64,000 nt of DNA from UBA5862 sp002408105 (GTDB lineage Bacteria > Pseudomonadota > Gammaproteobacteria > Pseudomonadales > UBA5862). The notes under the pieces are model-generated. The model was not told the origin of the DNA. It searched no databases and saw only the letters and a program-made list of their open reading frames with translations. Below, piece after piece: positions 25,922 to 34,365 of the stretch. Numbering within the stretch: position 1 is the first letter of the stretch; every line of letters begins with the position of its first letter. A program made the position numbers and the translations under genes. The stretch is from assembly GCA_034189125.1 (NCBI GenBank), contig JAXHVB010000006.1, forward strand, positions 1-64,000. The letters run 5' to 3'.

Positions 25922-26422
25922 ATGACTGTGGCGGTAGAGCGGCATGAAGAAGTGCTGATTGCGCTGCGGCGCATCATGCGCGCAACCGACATGCACTCGA
26001 AGTGGCTGATGAAGCGAGTCGGGCTCACGGTTCCGCAGCTCATGATCCTGCGGGCGATTGAGAGCCTTGGCGCTGTTGGCATCGGAAGCGTGGCGGTTGA
26101 AGTGAGTCTGTCCCAGGCCACCGTGACCACGATCCTGAACCGCCTGGAACGGCGTGGGTTGGTGCGGCGGGAACGCTCGCCAACCGACAAACGCATCGTC
26201 AATGCCTTTGTCACGGATGCCGGTCGGGTGCTCTTGCAGCAGGCGCCGACGCCCATTCAGGACGAGTTCGTCGACCAGTTTCGGCAGTTGCCCGACTATG
26301 AGCAGACCCTGATGGTTTCGGCGATCCAACGGGTCGCCCATATGATGGACGCCCACGACATCGACGCTGCTCCCATGCTCGACATCGCGCCGGTGAACGC
26401 CAAGGCGGACGCCCCCACCTGA
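25922..26422 (+). CDS. ectR: MarR-family regulator of ectoine synthesis
   Basis: The 166-residue winged-helix protein resembles EctR of methylotrophs and other ectoine producers. It has LRRIMRATDMHSKWLMKRVGLTVPQLMILRAI, the recognition region SLSQATVTTILNRLERRGLVRRERSPTDKR, and HMMDAHDIDAAPMLDI at the C-terminus. GAGGGGGC precedes the ATG. EctR proteins repress ect operons at low salt. It sits divergently from ectB, the usual position, and very likely controls the whole ect-ehu unit. Confidence 0.9.
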   Translation: MTVAVERHEEVLIALRRIMRATDMHSKWLMKRVGLTVPQLMILRAIESLGAVGIGSVAVEVSLSQATVTTILNRLERRGLVRRERSPTDKRIVNAFVTDAGRVLLQQAPTPIQDEFVDQFRQLPDYEQTLMVSAIQRVAHMMDAHDIDAAPMLDIAPVNAKADAPT

Positions 26423-26474
26423 CCCTGTGTCAGCACCACATTCCAACTGATTGTTCTGGAGCAAAATACTCACC

Positions 26475-27971
26475 ATGACTGTGCGTACTCGCATCGCGCC
26501 TTCACCCACAGGTGACCCCCATGTGGGCACCGCGTACATCGCCTTGTTCAACTACTGCTTTGCTCGCCAGCATGGGGGTCAGTTTTTGTTGCGCATTGAA
26601 GACACCGATCGCGAGCGCAGTTCAAGCAGTTCGGAATCTCGCATCCTGGACAGCTTGCGGTGGCTCAAGCTGGATTGGGATGAAGGTCCGGACTGCGGCG
26701 GCGCGTACGGCCCCTACCGACAGAGCGAGCGGCGGGACCTGTACACCCAGCACCTGAGTCTGCTGCTCGATCAAGGCCATGCTTTTCACTGTTTCTGTGA
26801 CGAGGAGCGACTGGCTAAACTGCGGGCACAGCAACAAGCCGATAAGCTGCAACCCGGATACGACGGGCACTGCCTGCAGCTGAGTCAGGCGCAGGTCCAG
26901 GAACGCCTTGCGCGACAGGATCCCCACGTGGTGCGCTTGGTGGTGCCACGGGAAGGGACCTGTTGTTTCGATGACCTGTTGCGGGGCACGGTTGAAATCG
27001 ACTGGCATCAGATCGACATGCAGATCCTGCAGAAAAGCGATGGCTGGCCCACCTATCACCTCGCGAGCGTGGTCGATGACCACCTGATGGGAATCACCCA
27101 CGTGCTCCGCGGAGAGGAGTGGATCAATTCGGTGCCCAAGCACCTGCTGCTGTACCAGTATTTTGGATGGCAGCCGCCGACTTTTTGTCACCTGCCGCTG
27201 CTGCGCAACCCGGACAAAAGTAAGCTCAGCAAGCGCAAGAATCCAACCAGCATCGACTACTACCGGCGCATGGGGTTTCTTCCCGAGGGACTGTGTAACT
27301 ACTTGGGAATGATGGGCTGGACCATGCCGGACGAGCGTGAGAAGTTCACCCTCGCTGAGATGGTGGCAGCCTTTGATGTGAACCGGATCTCTCTGGGGGG
27401 GCCGGTATTCGATGTGGAAAAACTGTCCTGGCTCAATGGGCGGTACCTGCGGGAAGACCACGACACCGAGGCGTTCATCAACCTTTACCGTGCTTGGGTG
27501 GGGGATTCGGTGTCGGCGCACGCCATCGCCAAGGAGATCCAGCCGCGCGTCGAGTTGCTGAGTCAGGTGGTGGAGATGGCGGGACATTTCGTCGCCGGAT
27601 ACCCGGACGTTGATGCCCTCGCCTTTGACCACGAACGGCTCACGCCAGAGGTCTGCAAGCGGGTGCTGCAGTTTGGTCTGTGGACCCTAGAGCCGCTGGC
27701 CGAGTGGAACAAGGCGGTGCTGACCGAGCGCCTGCAGTGGCTCGCCGGCGCCATGGAAATCAAGTTTCGCGACCTCTTGTTTCCGCTCTTCATCGCGGTG
27801 ATGGGAAGCGCAGCTTCGTCTTCCGTGTTGACCGGGATGGAGATCCTGGGGCCGGACCTGAGTCGCGCCCGACTGCGCCGCGGGGTTGCATTGCTTGGCG
27901 GGTTGTCCAAAAAGGATGCCAAGCGCTGGACCAAGGACTATCAGGACTTGGGGCGCCCGGCCTGGAGTTGA
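26475..27971 (+). CDS. gltX: Glutamyl-tRNA synthetase
   Basis: The 498-residue class I synthetase charges tRNA-Glu. The HIGH-type signature is PHVG (residues 15-18, in RIAPSPTGDPHVGTAY) and the KMSKS-type loop is KLSKRKNPTS. FDDLLRGTVEIDWHQIDMQILQKSDGWPTYHLASVVDD is typical. ATG 26475 is preferred over the upstream ATG 26451 because conserved sequence begins there. The tRNA-Glu gene lies only about 140 bases downstream, after tRNA-Ala. Confidence 0.95.
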   Translation: MTVRTRIAPSPTGDPHVGTAYIALFNYCFARQHGGQFLLRIEDTDRERSSSSSESRILDSLRWLKLDWDEGPDCGGAYGPYRQSERRDLYTQHLSLLLDQGHAFHCFCDEERLAKLRAQQQADKLQPGYDGHCLQLSQAQVQERLARQDPHVVRLVVPREGTCCFDDLLRGTVEIDWHQIDMQILQKSDGWPTYHLASVVDDHLMGITHVLRGEEWINSVPKHLLLYQYFGWQPPTFCHLPLLRNPDKSKLSKRKNPTSIDYYRRMGFLPEGLCNYLGMMGWTMPDEREKFTLAEMVAAFDVNRISLGGPVFDVEKLSWLNGRYLREDHDTEAFINLYRAWVGDSVSAHAIAKEIQPRVELLSQVVEMAGHFVAGYPDVDALAFDHERLTPEVCKRVLQFGLWTLEPLAEWNKAVLTERLQWLAGAMEIKFRDLLFPLFIAVMGSAASSSVLTGMEILGPDLSRARLRRGVALLGGLSKKDAKRWTKDYQDLGRPAWS

Positions 27972-27972
27972 T

Positions 27973-28001
27973 TTGACAGGCCTTGGGGCGCTCCATAAAA
28001 T
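27973..28001 (+). promoter_or_regulatory. Strong sigma-70 promoter of tRNA-Ala/tRNA-Glu
   Basis: A consensus TTGACA (27973-27978), a 17-base spacer and TAAAAT (27996-28001) begin two bases after the gltX stop. A G/C-rich discriminator follows, and the predicted start is only a few bases from tRNA-Ala. This is the best promoter match in the window and has the form of a stringent-controlled stable-RNA promoter. Confidence 0.8.
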
Positions 28002-28013
28002 GCCGGCCTTCCC

Positions 28014-28089
<76 letters not shown>

Positions 28090-28112
28090 CACATCTCGGG
28101 TGCGAGGGTTCC

Positions 28113-28187
28113 GTCCCCTTCGTCTAGTGGTTAGGACACCGCCCTTTCACGGCGGTAACAGGGGTTCGAGTCCCCTAGGGGACGCCA
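28113..28187 (+). tRNA. tRNA-Glu (anticodon TTC)
   Basis: The 75-base cloverleaf has acceptor GTCCCCT/AGGGGAC, anticodon stem CCGCC/GGCGG around CTTTCAC, T loop GTTCGAGTC and encoded CCA. It lies 23 bases after tRNA-Ala and probably shares its transcript. Confidence 0.97.
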
Positions 28188-28359
28188 CCTGATGATCCAG
28201 CGGTTGGGTAGGCCCCGGGCTTCGTGTCAACGCCCGCTGCCAGTGGGCCGGCTGCACCGTCCGCCCAATCACCTCCACGTTGCTATACTCGATGGAACTT
28301 CCTGAGCGCCGGCCCCTCCGGGTGGCCTGTTTCTCGATCATGCTCATCAAGGCGCTGCG

Positions 28360-29250
28360 ATGGACCTGCCCGCTGCCGATACCACACCGTTAACGCCCCG
28401 ACCCTCTAGCCCGCATCGCTTCTTGGCGCGCCTTGATCGTGCGCTCAGCGACAATCGCCTTATTTTGCCGAGTCTCCCCGGGGTGGCGCTCAGCGTAAAA
28501 GCAGCGACGGCGGACCCCGATGTGAAAATGTCGGAGCTGGCAAGGCTGATTGCGGCCGATGCGGCCCTGTCAAGCCGGGTCATCAAAGTCGCCAATGGTG
28601 CGTGCTATCGGACGGTTGCGGGCGAGGTGGCCACCCTCGACAAGGCAATCCGGCTGCTCGGCATCAACCAGGTTCGCAATCTGGTGCTGGGGCTGAGCAT
28701 GGTGCAGATCGTGGCGCAACGCCGCTACGCGGCTGTACAGGACAGCCTGCAAGAGACCTGGTCCCTGAGCACGCGGACTGCCGCCTGCGCCAAGGTGCTC
28801 GCCCAGGCGTCGCCCGGTGTCGCGCCAGATACGGCCATGCTCGCAGGCCTTCTGCACAACGTCGGTGCCTTGCCGATCCTCGCCCTCTATGCCGAGCAAA
28901 GGGAACGCCCGTCGAGGGCTGTGCTCGACGCCACGCTCACTTGCCGGCAGGGTGAGGTCGGGCGCGTGGTACTTCAGAGCTGGCGTTTCCCAGCCGACCT
29001 CTGCGCTGTTCCCGAATCGGTCCTCGACCGCCGGTTTGCGCCCGTCTCCAGTCAGCGCCTGGTGGATTTGGTGTTGGTTGCGCGTCTGCATGCGGCCCAA
29101 GCCCTCGGGATGGAAGCGGCCAAGCGGGGTACCTGGGGTGAACTGGCTGCATTCGACCGGCTGGCAATGACCCCTGAACGCAGCATTGCGCTGCTCAGCG
29201 ACGCGGACGTCGAGGTGCGGGAACTGTCGGCGTTGCTGGCGGGTCGGTAA
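28360..29250 (+). CDS. HDOD-domain protein
   Basis: The 296-residue product is essentially one HDOD domain (about residues 30-235), the metal-free relative of HD phosphohydrolases used in signalling. It shows LPSLPGVALSVKAATADPDVKMSELARLIAADAALSSRVIKVANGACY and LDKAIRLLGINQVRNLVLGLSM, and a helix GLLHNVGALPILALYAEQR where HD enzymes have their metal motif. No GGDEF, EAL or kinase domain is attached. A TATACT at 28284-28289 is a possible -10 box. It is convergent with a NIT-like sensor gene. Confidence 0.85.
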   Translation: MDLPAADTTPLTPRPSSPHRFLARLDRALSDNRLILPSLPGVALSVKAATADPDVKMSELARLIAADAALSSRVIKVANGACYRTVAGEVATLDKAIRLLGINQVRNLVLGLSMVQIVAQRRYAAVQDSLQETWSLSTRTAACAKVLAQASPGVAPDTAMLAGLLHNVGALPILALYAEQRERPSRAVLDATLTCRQGEVGRVVLQSWRFPADLCAVPESVLDRRFAPVSSQRLVDLVLVARLHAAQALGMEAAKRGTWGELAAFDRLAMTPERSIALLSDADVEVRELSALLAGR

Positions 29251-29277
29251 CCGGAGAAGTCGCTCCAGCAGAAAGGC

Positions 29278-30147
29278 TCAGGCGCGCTGGACCTGCTGGC
29301 GCTCGAGTTCCGTCTCGATTTGGTTCATACCGCTGGCTACCGCGTCCAGCAGCGAGTCGATCAGCCGCGTCACCACCGCGAACAGTTGGTCAGTGGAGAC
29401 ATGGATTGCGGCTGCATCCAACACTTCGCGTTGAATCAGGGCTTCGAGTTCAGCGATGCGCCGCGCATTCCCACTGTGGCGCTCCAGCAGCCCGTGAAGC
29501 TGCTGCTGCTCGTTGGCGATGCAGCGCAGCAGGTAGCGCAGCCGCAGCGCGAGGGGCCGGTCGCAGCGCCCGGTCGGGATTGCGCACAGTGTGAGGGCAC
29601 GAACTTGGCCGATGTGCTCGATCATCGCCGGCAGTTGGAGCAGCACCTGCCGGTTATAGGAGCGCTGGTACATGTTGGTTGAGCGCGTCAGTCCACAGGT
29701 ATCGCCAACGGTCGCAATCAGGCCAAGCACGCGTTGGATGATCTGGGTGTGCTGTTGAAAGTTCGCCAACGGATCGGATTCCATGGGCTGATCGCGCAGG
29801 CGGTGCCAATTGGTGACAATGCTGTCCCAGGTGCTTGGATCAACGGCCCAGGATTCAGCCGACACAGCGTCACGGCCGACCGCCATCAAATCGTCAATTT
29901 CGGCAACGAGACTGGGCCGCCGCGCCGCGAAGCTTGCATCACCGGCGATGACCGCGCTGGTGACACCCCGATGTTGTTGCAGGGCGCGCAGACACACAAA
30001 GAGTGCGCGAATGAGCCGCAGTCCGCCATGCTGACGATGCAGCGCCCGTTCGCGGCTCCATTGGCGAATCCGCGAGGCGATCACCAAGGCCGCTGCGAAG
30101 CAGCTGAGAACCACCAGCAGCCAGGCGATCGGATCACTCAGTGTCAT
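29278..30147 (-). CDS. Membrane protein with a nitrate/nitrite-sensor-like (NIT) domain
   Basis: The start is ATG 30147 (MTLSDPIAWLLVVLSC); the open frame extends 183 codons further but into another gene's region with no protein-like content. The 289-residue product has one N-terminal transmembrane helix (about 6-25). An all-helical domain follows, starting LRALQQHRGVTSAVIAGDASFAARRPSLVAEIDDL, resembling NIT domains that sense nitrate. No kinase, HAMP or diguanylate cyclase output is present, so it may act with a partner. The convergent HDOD gene is a candidate. Confidence 0.6.
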   Translation of the reverse strand: MTLSDPIAWLLVVLSCFAAALVIASRIRQWSRERALHRQHGGLRLIRALFVCLRALQQHRGVTSAVIAGDASFAARRPSLVAEIDDLMAVGRDAVSAESWAVDPSTWDSIVTNWHRLRDQPMESDPLANFQQHTQIIQRVLGLIATVGDTCGLTRSTNMYQRSYNRQVLLQLPAMIEHIGQVRALTLCAIPTGRCDRPLALRLRYLLRCIANEQQQLHGLLERHSGNARRIAELEALIQREVLDAAAIHVSTDQLFAVVTRLIDSLLDAVASGMNQIETELERQQVQRA

Positions 30148-30336
30148 GGAGTTGGTACCCTTTTGACGGTACAAGCCTGAGGGCCGCGCACAACCCAAAC
30201 ACGTTGGGTTGAATGCCCGGGTACAACAGGTGGCTAGCACAAGCCGTGCCCAGAGACTTGAGGGGGGGCGAGTGTACGCGACCCAGCATCCGGCGCACAA
30301 AGCCAGCATTCCATTGAGGCCATCAAGGTACGTGGC

Positions 30337-30828
30337 ATGGCAATCGAAATCGAACGCAAATTTCTGGTGGCTGGCCCGGTGCCCTGGGACGCGGCCCTTG
30401 AGGTCGTGGCGATAGAGCAGGGCTACCTGTGCGTCGAGGGCGACCGTGTGCTGCGTGTGCGTCGGGCGGGTCAGCGCGCCTGGCTGACCTTTAAAGCGGG
30501 TGGGATGGGGATTGCACGGCTCGAATACGAGTATGAGATACCCGTCGCTGACGCCCTTGAGATGCTCGCTCGGCTCTGTGTCCATCCACTGGTTGAGAAG
30601 GTGCGTCACCGGATAGCGCATGGCGGTCACCTGTGGGAGGTCGATCAGTTCCTTGGCACGAACCAGGGTCTGGTGGTTGCTGAGATCGAGCTGCACGCGG
30701 AGGATGAGCCCTTCGATCGCCCTGACTGGCTGGGTGCTGAAGTCAGCCGCCTGCCCCGCTACAGCAATGCGGCACTTGCACGGCGCCCTTTCTCAGAATG
30801 GGATGCAGACGAGCGGGGTGTCGAGTGA
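30337..30828 (+). CDS. CYTH-domain protein (short triphosphate tunnel metalloenzyme)
   Basis: The 163-residue product begins with the CYTH signature EIERKFLV (residues 3-10). Alternating charged strands follow (VLRVRRAG, AWLTFKAGG, LEYEYEIP, EVDQFLG, VVAEIEL) that form the triphosphate tunnel. Short bacterial members hydrolyse inorganic tripolyphosphate or act on nucleoside triphosphates. Its stop overlaps the GTG of the PhoD-like phosphatase gene, so the two are probably coupled. The pairing suggests phosphate or polyphosphate metabolism. Confidence 0.88.
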   Translation: MAIEIERKFLVAGPVPWDAALEVVAIEQGYLCVEGDRVLRVRRAGQRAWLTFKAGGMGIARLEYEYEIPVADALEMLARLCVHPLVEKVRHRIAHGGHLWEVDQFLGTNQGLVVAEIELHAEDEPFDRPDWLGAEVSRLPRYSNAALARRPFSEWDADERGVE

Positions 30829-31865
30829 AACCAGCCCAGTGCAGCGGGCGGCTCTGGGGGCTGGCGCCCTCGGCTCTGCTGTTGGCGGCCTGGGTGGGGG
30901 CGGCCTCGGCGGCCTTGCCCGTCCAACCCCTTGAACGCATTGCGTTCGGCTCCTGCAACCGCGCCGATCGACCACAACCGCTGTGGGCGCCGATTCTCGC
31001 GGTGCAGCCGGACTTGTGGATCTGGACTGGCGACATTATTTACGCGGACACCACTGACATGCAGCGCATGGCCGAGGGCTATGCGCGCCAGAAAGCCGAA
31101 TCCGGATACGTGGCACTGCGCCGAACGGTACCCGTGATGGGCATCTGGGACGACCACGACTACGGCCGCAACGATGCCGGCGCCGAGTACCCGCAGAAAA
31201 AGCAGTCAGCGAAGCTGCTGCTGGACTTCCTCGACGAGCCCGAGGACAGCCCGCGGCGGCAACAGGAAGGCCTCTACACCGCTCGGGTGTTCGGACCAAC
31301 TGGGCGCCGCGTGCGCGTCCTATTGTTGGACACCCGGTACCACCGCGAGCCGCCGGGGGTCGGTGCCGATCCGCTGGGAACCGAGCAGTGGAACTGGCTG
31401 GCCCAGCAACTGGAGAGCGCAGCGCACGAGTTTGTGGTGCTGGTGTCGAGTATTCAGGTGTTGAATGAGGCGAATCCCTACGAAAGCTGGGGCCGCTACC
31501 CTCGCGCCCGCGCCAGGCTGCTGAAGATGATCGAGTCCTCGGCTGCGCTGGGCCTGGTGCTGGTGACTGGTGATCGGCATTTCGCCGAAATTGCCCGGTG
31601 GGGCAGCGCCCAGTTGCGCTACCCCCTGATCGAGGTGACCGCCAGCGGTCTGACCCACAGCTGGAAGGACTTTCCCGGAGAGCCCAACCCCTACCGCAGC
31701 GGGCCAGTGTATACCGGGCTCAATTTCGGCGTGCTTCGGTTTCAGTGGCAGGGGCAGGGTGTCGAGCTGGCGGTCGAGGTGCGCGACCGGTCCGGTGCCG
31801 CGGTGCACCAAGTGGCGCAGTGGTATCCATCAACTGGGCTGGAAAACGCCGATGCTAGTCGCTAG
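30825..31865 (+). CDS. PhoD-like alkaline phosphatase/phosphodiesterase, exported
   Basis: The 346-residue protein starts at GTG 30825, overlapping the CYTH stop as GTGA. A signal peptide (APSALLLAAWVGAASA, cleavage near residue 30) is followed by the PhoD metallophosphatase core. That core shows FGSCNRADRPQPLW, WIWTGDIIYAD, GIWDDHDYGRNDAG, VLLLDTRYHRE and VTGDRHFAEIA. The short form without an N-terminal PhoD domain is common in marine proteobacteria. The signal lacks a twin-arginine motif, so Sec export is likely. It converges with an SDR gene, overlapping by 11 bases. Confidence 0.87.
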   Translation: MKPAQCSGRLWGLAPSALLLAAWVGAASAALPVQPLERIAFGSCNRADRPQPLWAPILAVQPDLWIWTGDIIYADTTDMQRMAEGYARQKAESGYVALRRTVPVMGIWDDHDYGRNDAGAEYPQKKQSAKLLLDFLDEPEDSPRRQQEGLYTARVFGPTGRRVRVLLLDTRYHREPPGVGADPLGTEQWNWLAQQLESAAHEFVVLVSSIQVLNEANPYESWGRYPRARARLLKMIESSAALGLVLVTGDRHFAEIARWGSAQLRYPLIEVTASGLTHSWKDFPGEPNPYRSGPVYTGLNFGVLRFQWQGQGVELAVEVRDRSGAAVHQVAQWYPSTGLENADASR

Positions 31866-32466
31866 CGGGGCGCAGATTCCAGGGCCGCAGGATGCCAATG
31901 GTGTGGTCGGCCGCGTCCGTGACAATGGCGCACTCAACACCGGCACAGATTTCTGCATGGCTGAGCCAGCGGGATTCGCCTTGAACCCCGGATGGGTGGG
32001 GGACGAATCCCAAGCGAATTCTGCGGTAGCGGATGTGGGGTGAATCGATCAGCCGGTCGTACCGCGAGGGGCGCCTGCGGTCCGGGTGTGAGAAGCCGCT
32101 GCCGACAAGATGAAACAGGCGGGGCTGGTTGCCCTGATCAGCAAGCGTGCGAGCGAGTTCAAACAGGAAATCGGGCGTGCTCATGTGGATCCAGGCAACC
32201 ACCAGGTCGAACGGGCCATGCCGTTGACGCGCACGCTCCAGTTGCTGCCAGCGTGCAACCGGCTCGCGGTAGTCACAGCCCAGTGCATGGAGTGGGGCAT
32301 GGCCTGCGCAGAACGCGTCGGCGCCGCGGGACAACACCGATACCGGCCCACCATTTTTAGCCAGCCAGCGGCTCACCCCCGCGAGCATCCCCGACCCTCC
32401 GACCACCAGAGCGTGGCGGTGGCCGGGGCCGCTCGCGGGTGGCGGTTCTGGTGCAGTCGTTGACAT
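31855..32466 (-). CDS. Short-chain dehydrogenase-like Rossmann protein
   Basis: The 203-residue product starts at ATG 32466. It has a nucleotide-binding strand and loop, HALVVGGSGMLAGVSRWLA, and strand LSRGADAF. DLVVAWIHMSTPDFLFELA, LFHLVGSGFSHP and YRRIRLGFV then RWLSHAEI follow. The pattern matches a family of small uncharacterised SDR-like proteins best known to me from Bacillus, which lack the usual Tyr-x-x-x-Lys catalytic pair. No obvious catalytic pair is seen here either. Function unknown. Confidence 0.7.
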   Translation of the reverse strand: MSTTAPEPPPASGPGHRHALVVGGSGMLAGVSRWLAKNGGPVSVLSRGADAFCAGHAPLHALGCDYREPVARWQQLERARQRHGPFDLVVAWIHMSTPDFLFELARTLADQGNQPRLFHLVGSGFSHPDRRRPSRYDRLIDSPHIRYRRIRLGFVPHPSGVQGESRWLSHAEICAGVECAIVTDAADHTIGILRPWNLRPASD

Positions 32467-32503
32467 GGGGGTGAGCCTAGCGCAGAGCTGCCACGGCGGC
32501 CAT

Positions 32504-33787
32504 TCAAGAGTTGACCACAGCAGGGAGCGACCCTTGCCGGGTTGGGCCCTGGCGCGGTTGCCCGTTCGGCGAGCGGCCGGCGCAGGCTGACTGAACCAGG
32601 CCGAGGTTGCGCTGCAGTTGGGTCTCGGCACTGAACCGTTTGAGCACATGGCGTCGCCCAGCCTGGCCGAAGCTGCGCCAGCAGTGGGGATGGCTCGCCA
32701 GGTGCACCAAGTGCTCGACGAACTGGTCTGCATCGTCTTCCCCGCACAGCAGTCCGGTGTGTCCGTGCACCACAGCATCTGGTATTCCATTGTGCCTTGT
32801 GGTGATGACAGGCAAGCCGCTGGCAGCCGCCTCCAGAAAGCTGAGTCCGATCCCTTCGGTGTCTCCGTTCGGGGCGGTGCGGCAGTACTGCGTATACAGG
32901 TGGTGCTGGCGCAGCAAGCGAGGAATCTCCTCAGGGGGCTGTTGGCCGAGCAGTTGGACGACTGTGTCCACGCCGAGCTGTTGAGCCCGCGCAGCGCAGG
33001 CGCGGCGCAACTCGCCATCCCCCACCAAGGTCAGGTGAAGATCGAGGCGCGGCAGCAGGCGTTCGCGCGCACAAGCGAACGCCTCGATCAACTGCAGCGG
33101 GCACTTTTTTGCGGTCAGGCGCCCCACATGAATGAGGTCAACCCGCCGGCCATCGAAACGAAGCGTCGGGTCTTGATAGGAAAACCGGGACAGGTCAATG
33201 CCGGGAAAGTTCAAGTACAGCTTGGATTCGGGCGCCCCGATTTGGCGCAGGCGATCCAGCAGGTAATTGGAGGTGGCAACCAAAGCGTGTGCCTGGCGAA
33301 ACAGCATGCGGTAGCGCGGAACCCAAGCCGGTCCGGACTGGTGCAGCAGCCGAGACAGGTCATAACCGTAAAAGTGTGCCACCACCGGGATGCCAAGGTG
33401 TGACGCCACCGGAGCGGCAAGGCAGCCATCTGGTCCGAAATGGGTGAACAGCACCCGTGGTTTGGTGCGCCGCAGTTCATGGTGCAGCCACTGGCGAAGC
33501 GCAGGCCACAGTGGCCGGTCTGTCTCCGAGAGGGATCCGGGCAGAGCGAACATTCGGGCGAGGGCCGAGTCGGATTGAAGCGACCCTGGAAGCCGGACCA
33601 GTGCTCGATCGTTGAAGGGCCGGGCCTGCTGGTGCATGCGCACCAGGCACAGCATCGTCTGGCGCAGTCCAGCTTGCTCCAGCCTCATGAGCGGATCATA
33701 GATAAAGGTTTCTGAACACAGGGCAAACAAGCGGCGAAAGTGAGCAACATCAACGGTGGTGGGTGCGGCGCTGGGTTGGTCCGGCAT
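32504..33787 (-). CDS. Family 4 glycosyltransferase
   Basis: The 427-residue product starts at ATG 33787. An N-terminal Rossmann domain (TFIYDPLMRLEQAG, LFTHFGPDG, VAHFYGYDLSRL) is followed by the GT4 C-terminal domain. The latter has NFPGIDLSRF, DLIHVGRLTAKKCPLQLIEAF, LVGDGELR and the donor-site segment GDTEGIGLSFLEAAASGLPVITT. It resembles colanic-acid WcaL-type retaining glycosyltransferases. It stands alone, with no other polysaccharide genes nearby. It is divergent from trxC. Confidence 0.85.
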   Translation of the reverse strand: MPDQPSAAPTTVDVAHFRRLFALCSETFIYDPLMRLEQAGLRQTMLCLVRMHQQARPFNDRALVRLPGSLQSDSALARMFALPGSLSETDRPLWPALRQWLHHELRRTKPRVLFTHFGPDGCLAAPVASHLGIPVVAHFYGYDLSRLLHQSGPAWVPRYRMLFRQAHALVATSNYLLDRLRQIGAPESKLYLNFPGIDLSRFSYQDPTLRFDGRRVDLIHVGRLTAKKCPLQLIEAFACARERLLPRLDLHLTLVGDGELRRACAARAQQLGVDTVVQLLGQQPPEEIPRLLRQHHLYTQYCRTAPNGDTEGIGLSFLEAAASGLPVITTRHNGIPDAVVHGHTGLLCGEDDADQFVEHLVHLASHPHCWRSFGQAGRRHVLKRFSAETQLQRNLGLVQSACAGRSPNGQPRQGPTRQGSLPAVVNS

Positions 33788-33921
33788 TGGGTGGTCCAGG
33801 TCGGTGTACGAAAGAGGTTGCGGTCTGCAGGTCTCAACCGTATGACACCGCCTTGTGGTCATGGTGCGGCTCCGGCGGCTGGCCCTGGGGTACACTGGCA
33901 GGCAGTCGCCGGGAGGAAGCC

Positions 33922-34365
33922 ATGAGCCACAGCCTGAACATCGTTTGCCCTGCTTGCGACACCGTAAACCGCGTGCCCGACACCCGCTTGGGAGACTGGC
34001 CGGTGTGTGGACGGTGCAAACAGGGTCTGCTAGCTGGACGGCCAGTGGAGCTGACCGACCACAACTTCGCGACCCAGGTGGGCCGCTCAGATTTGCCGGT
34101 TTTGCTCGACTGCTGGGCCGACTGGTGCGGGCCCTGCAAAATGATGGCACCGGTGTTTGAGTCCGCGGCGGAGGCTTGGGCGACCCAGGTGCGTTTTGCC
34201 AAGCTCAACACCGAAGTCGCGCAAGCGAGTGCAGCGCGGTTGGGCATACGCAGCATTCCGACGCTGATCTTGTTCCGTGGGGCAAAGGAGGTGGCGCGCC
34301 AGACGGGTGCGCTGGATCGCTCGCGGCTCGACGCTTGGCTGCGCGAGGCCCTGTCAGGCAGCTAG
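33922..34365 (+). CDS. trxC: Thioredoxin 2
   Basis: The 147-residue product has the zinc-binding N-terminal extension that defines TrxC (Cys9, Cys12, Cys29, Cys32) and the active site WCGPC (residues 68-72). GGGAGGA precedes the ATG 33922; the open frame upstream is not conserved. TrxC is a cytosolic reductase often induced by oxidative stress. It converges with rimO, and both genes end in the same CTAG (34362-34365). Confidence 0.95.
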   Translation: MSHSLNIVCPACDTVNRVPDTRLGDWPVCGRCKQGLLAGRPVELTDHNFATQVGRSDLPVLLDCWADWCGPCKMMAPVFESAAEAWATQVRFAKLNTEVAQASAARLGIRSIPTLILFRGAKEVARQTGALDRSRLDAWLREALSGS

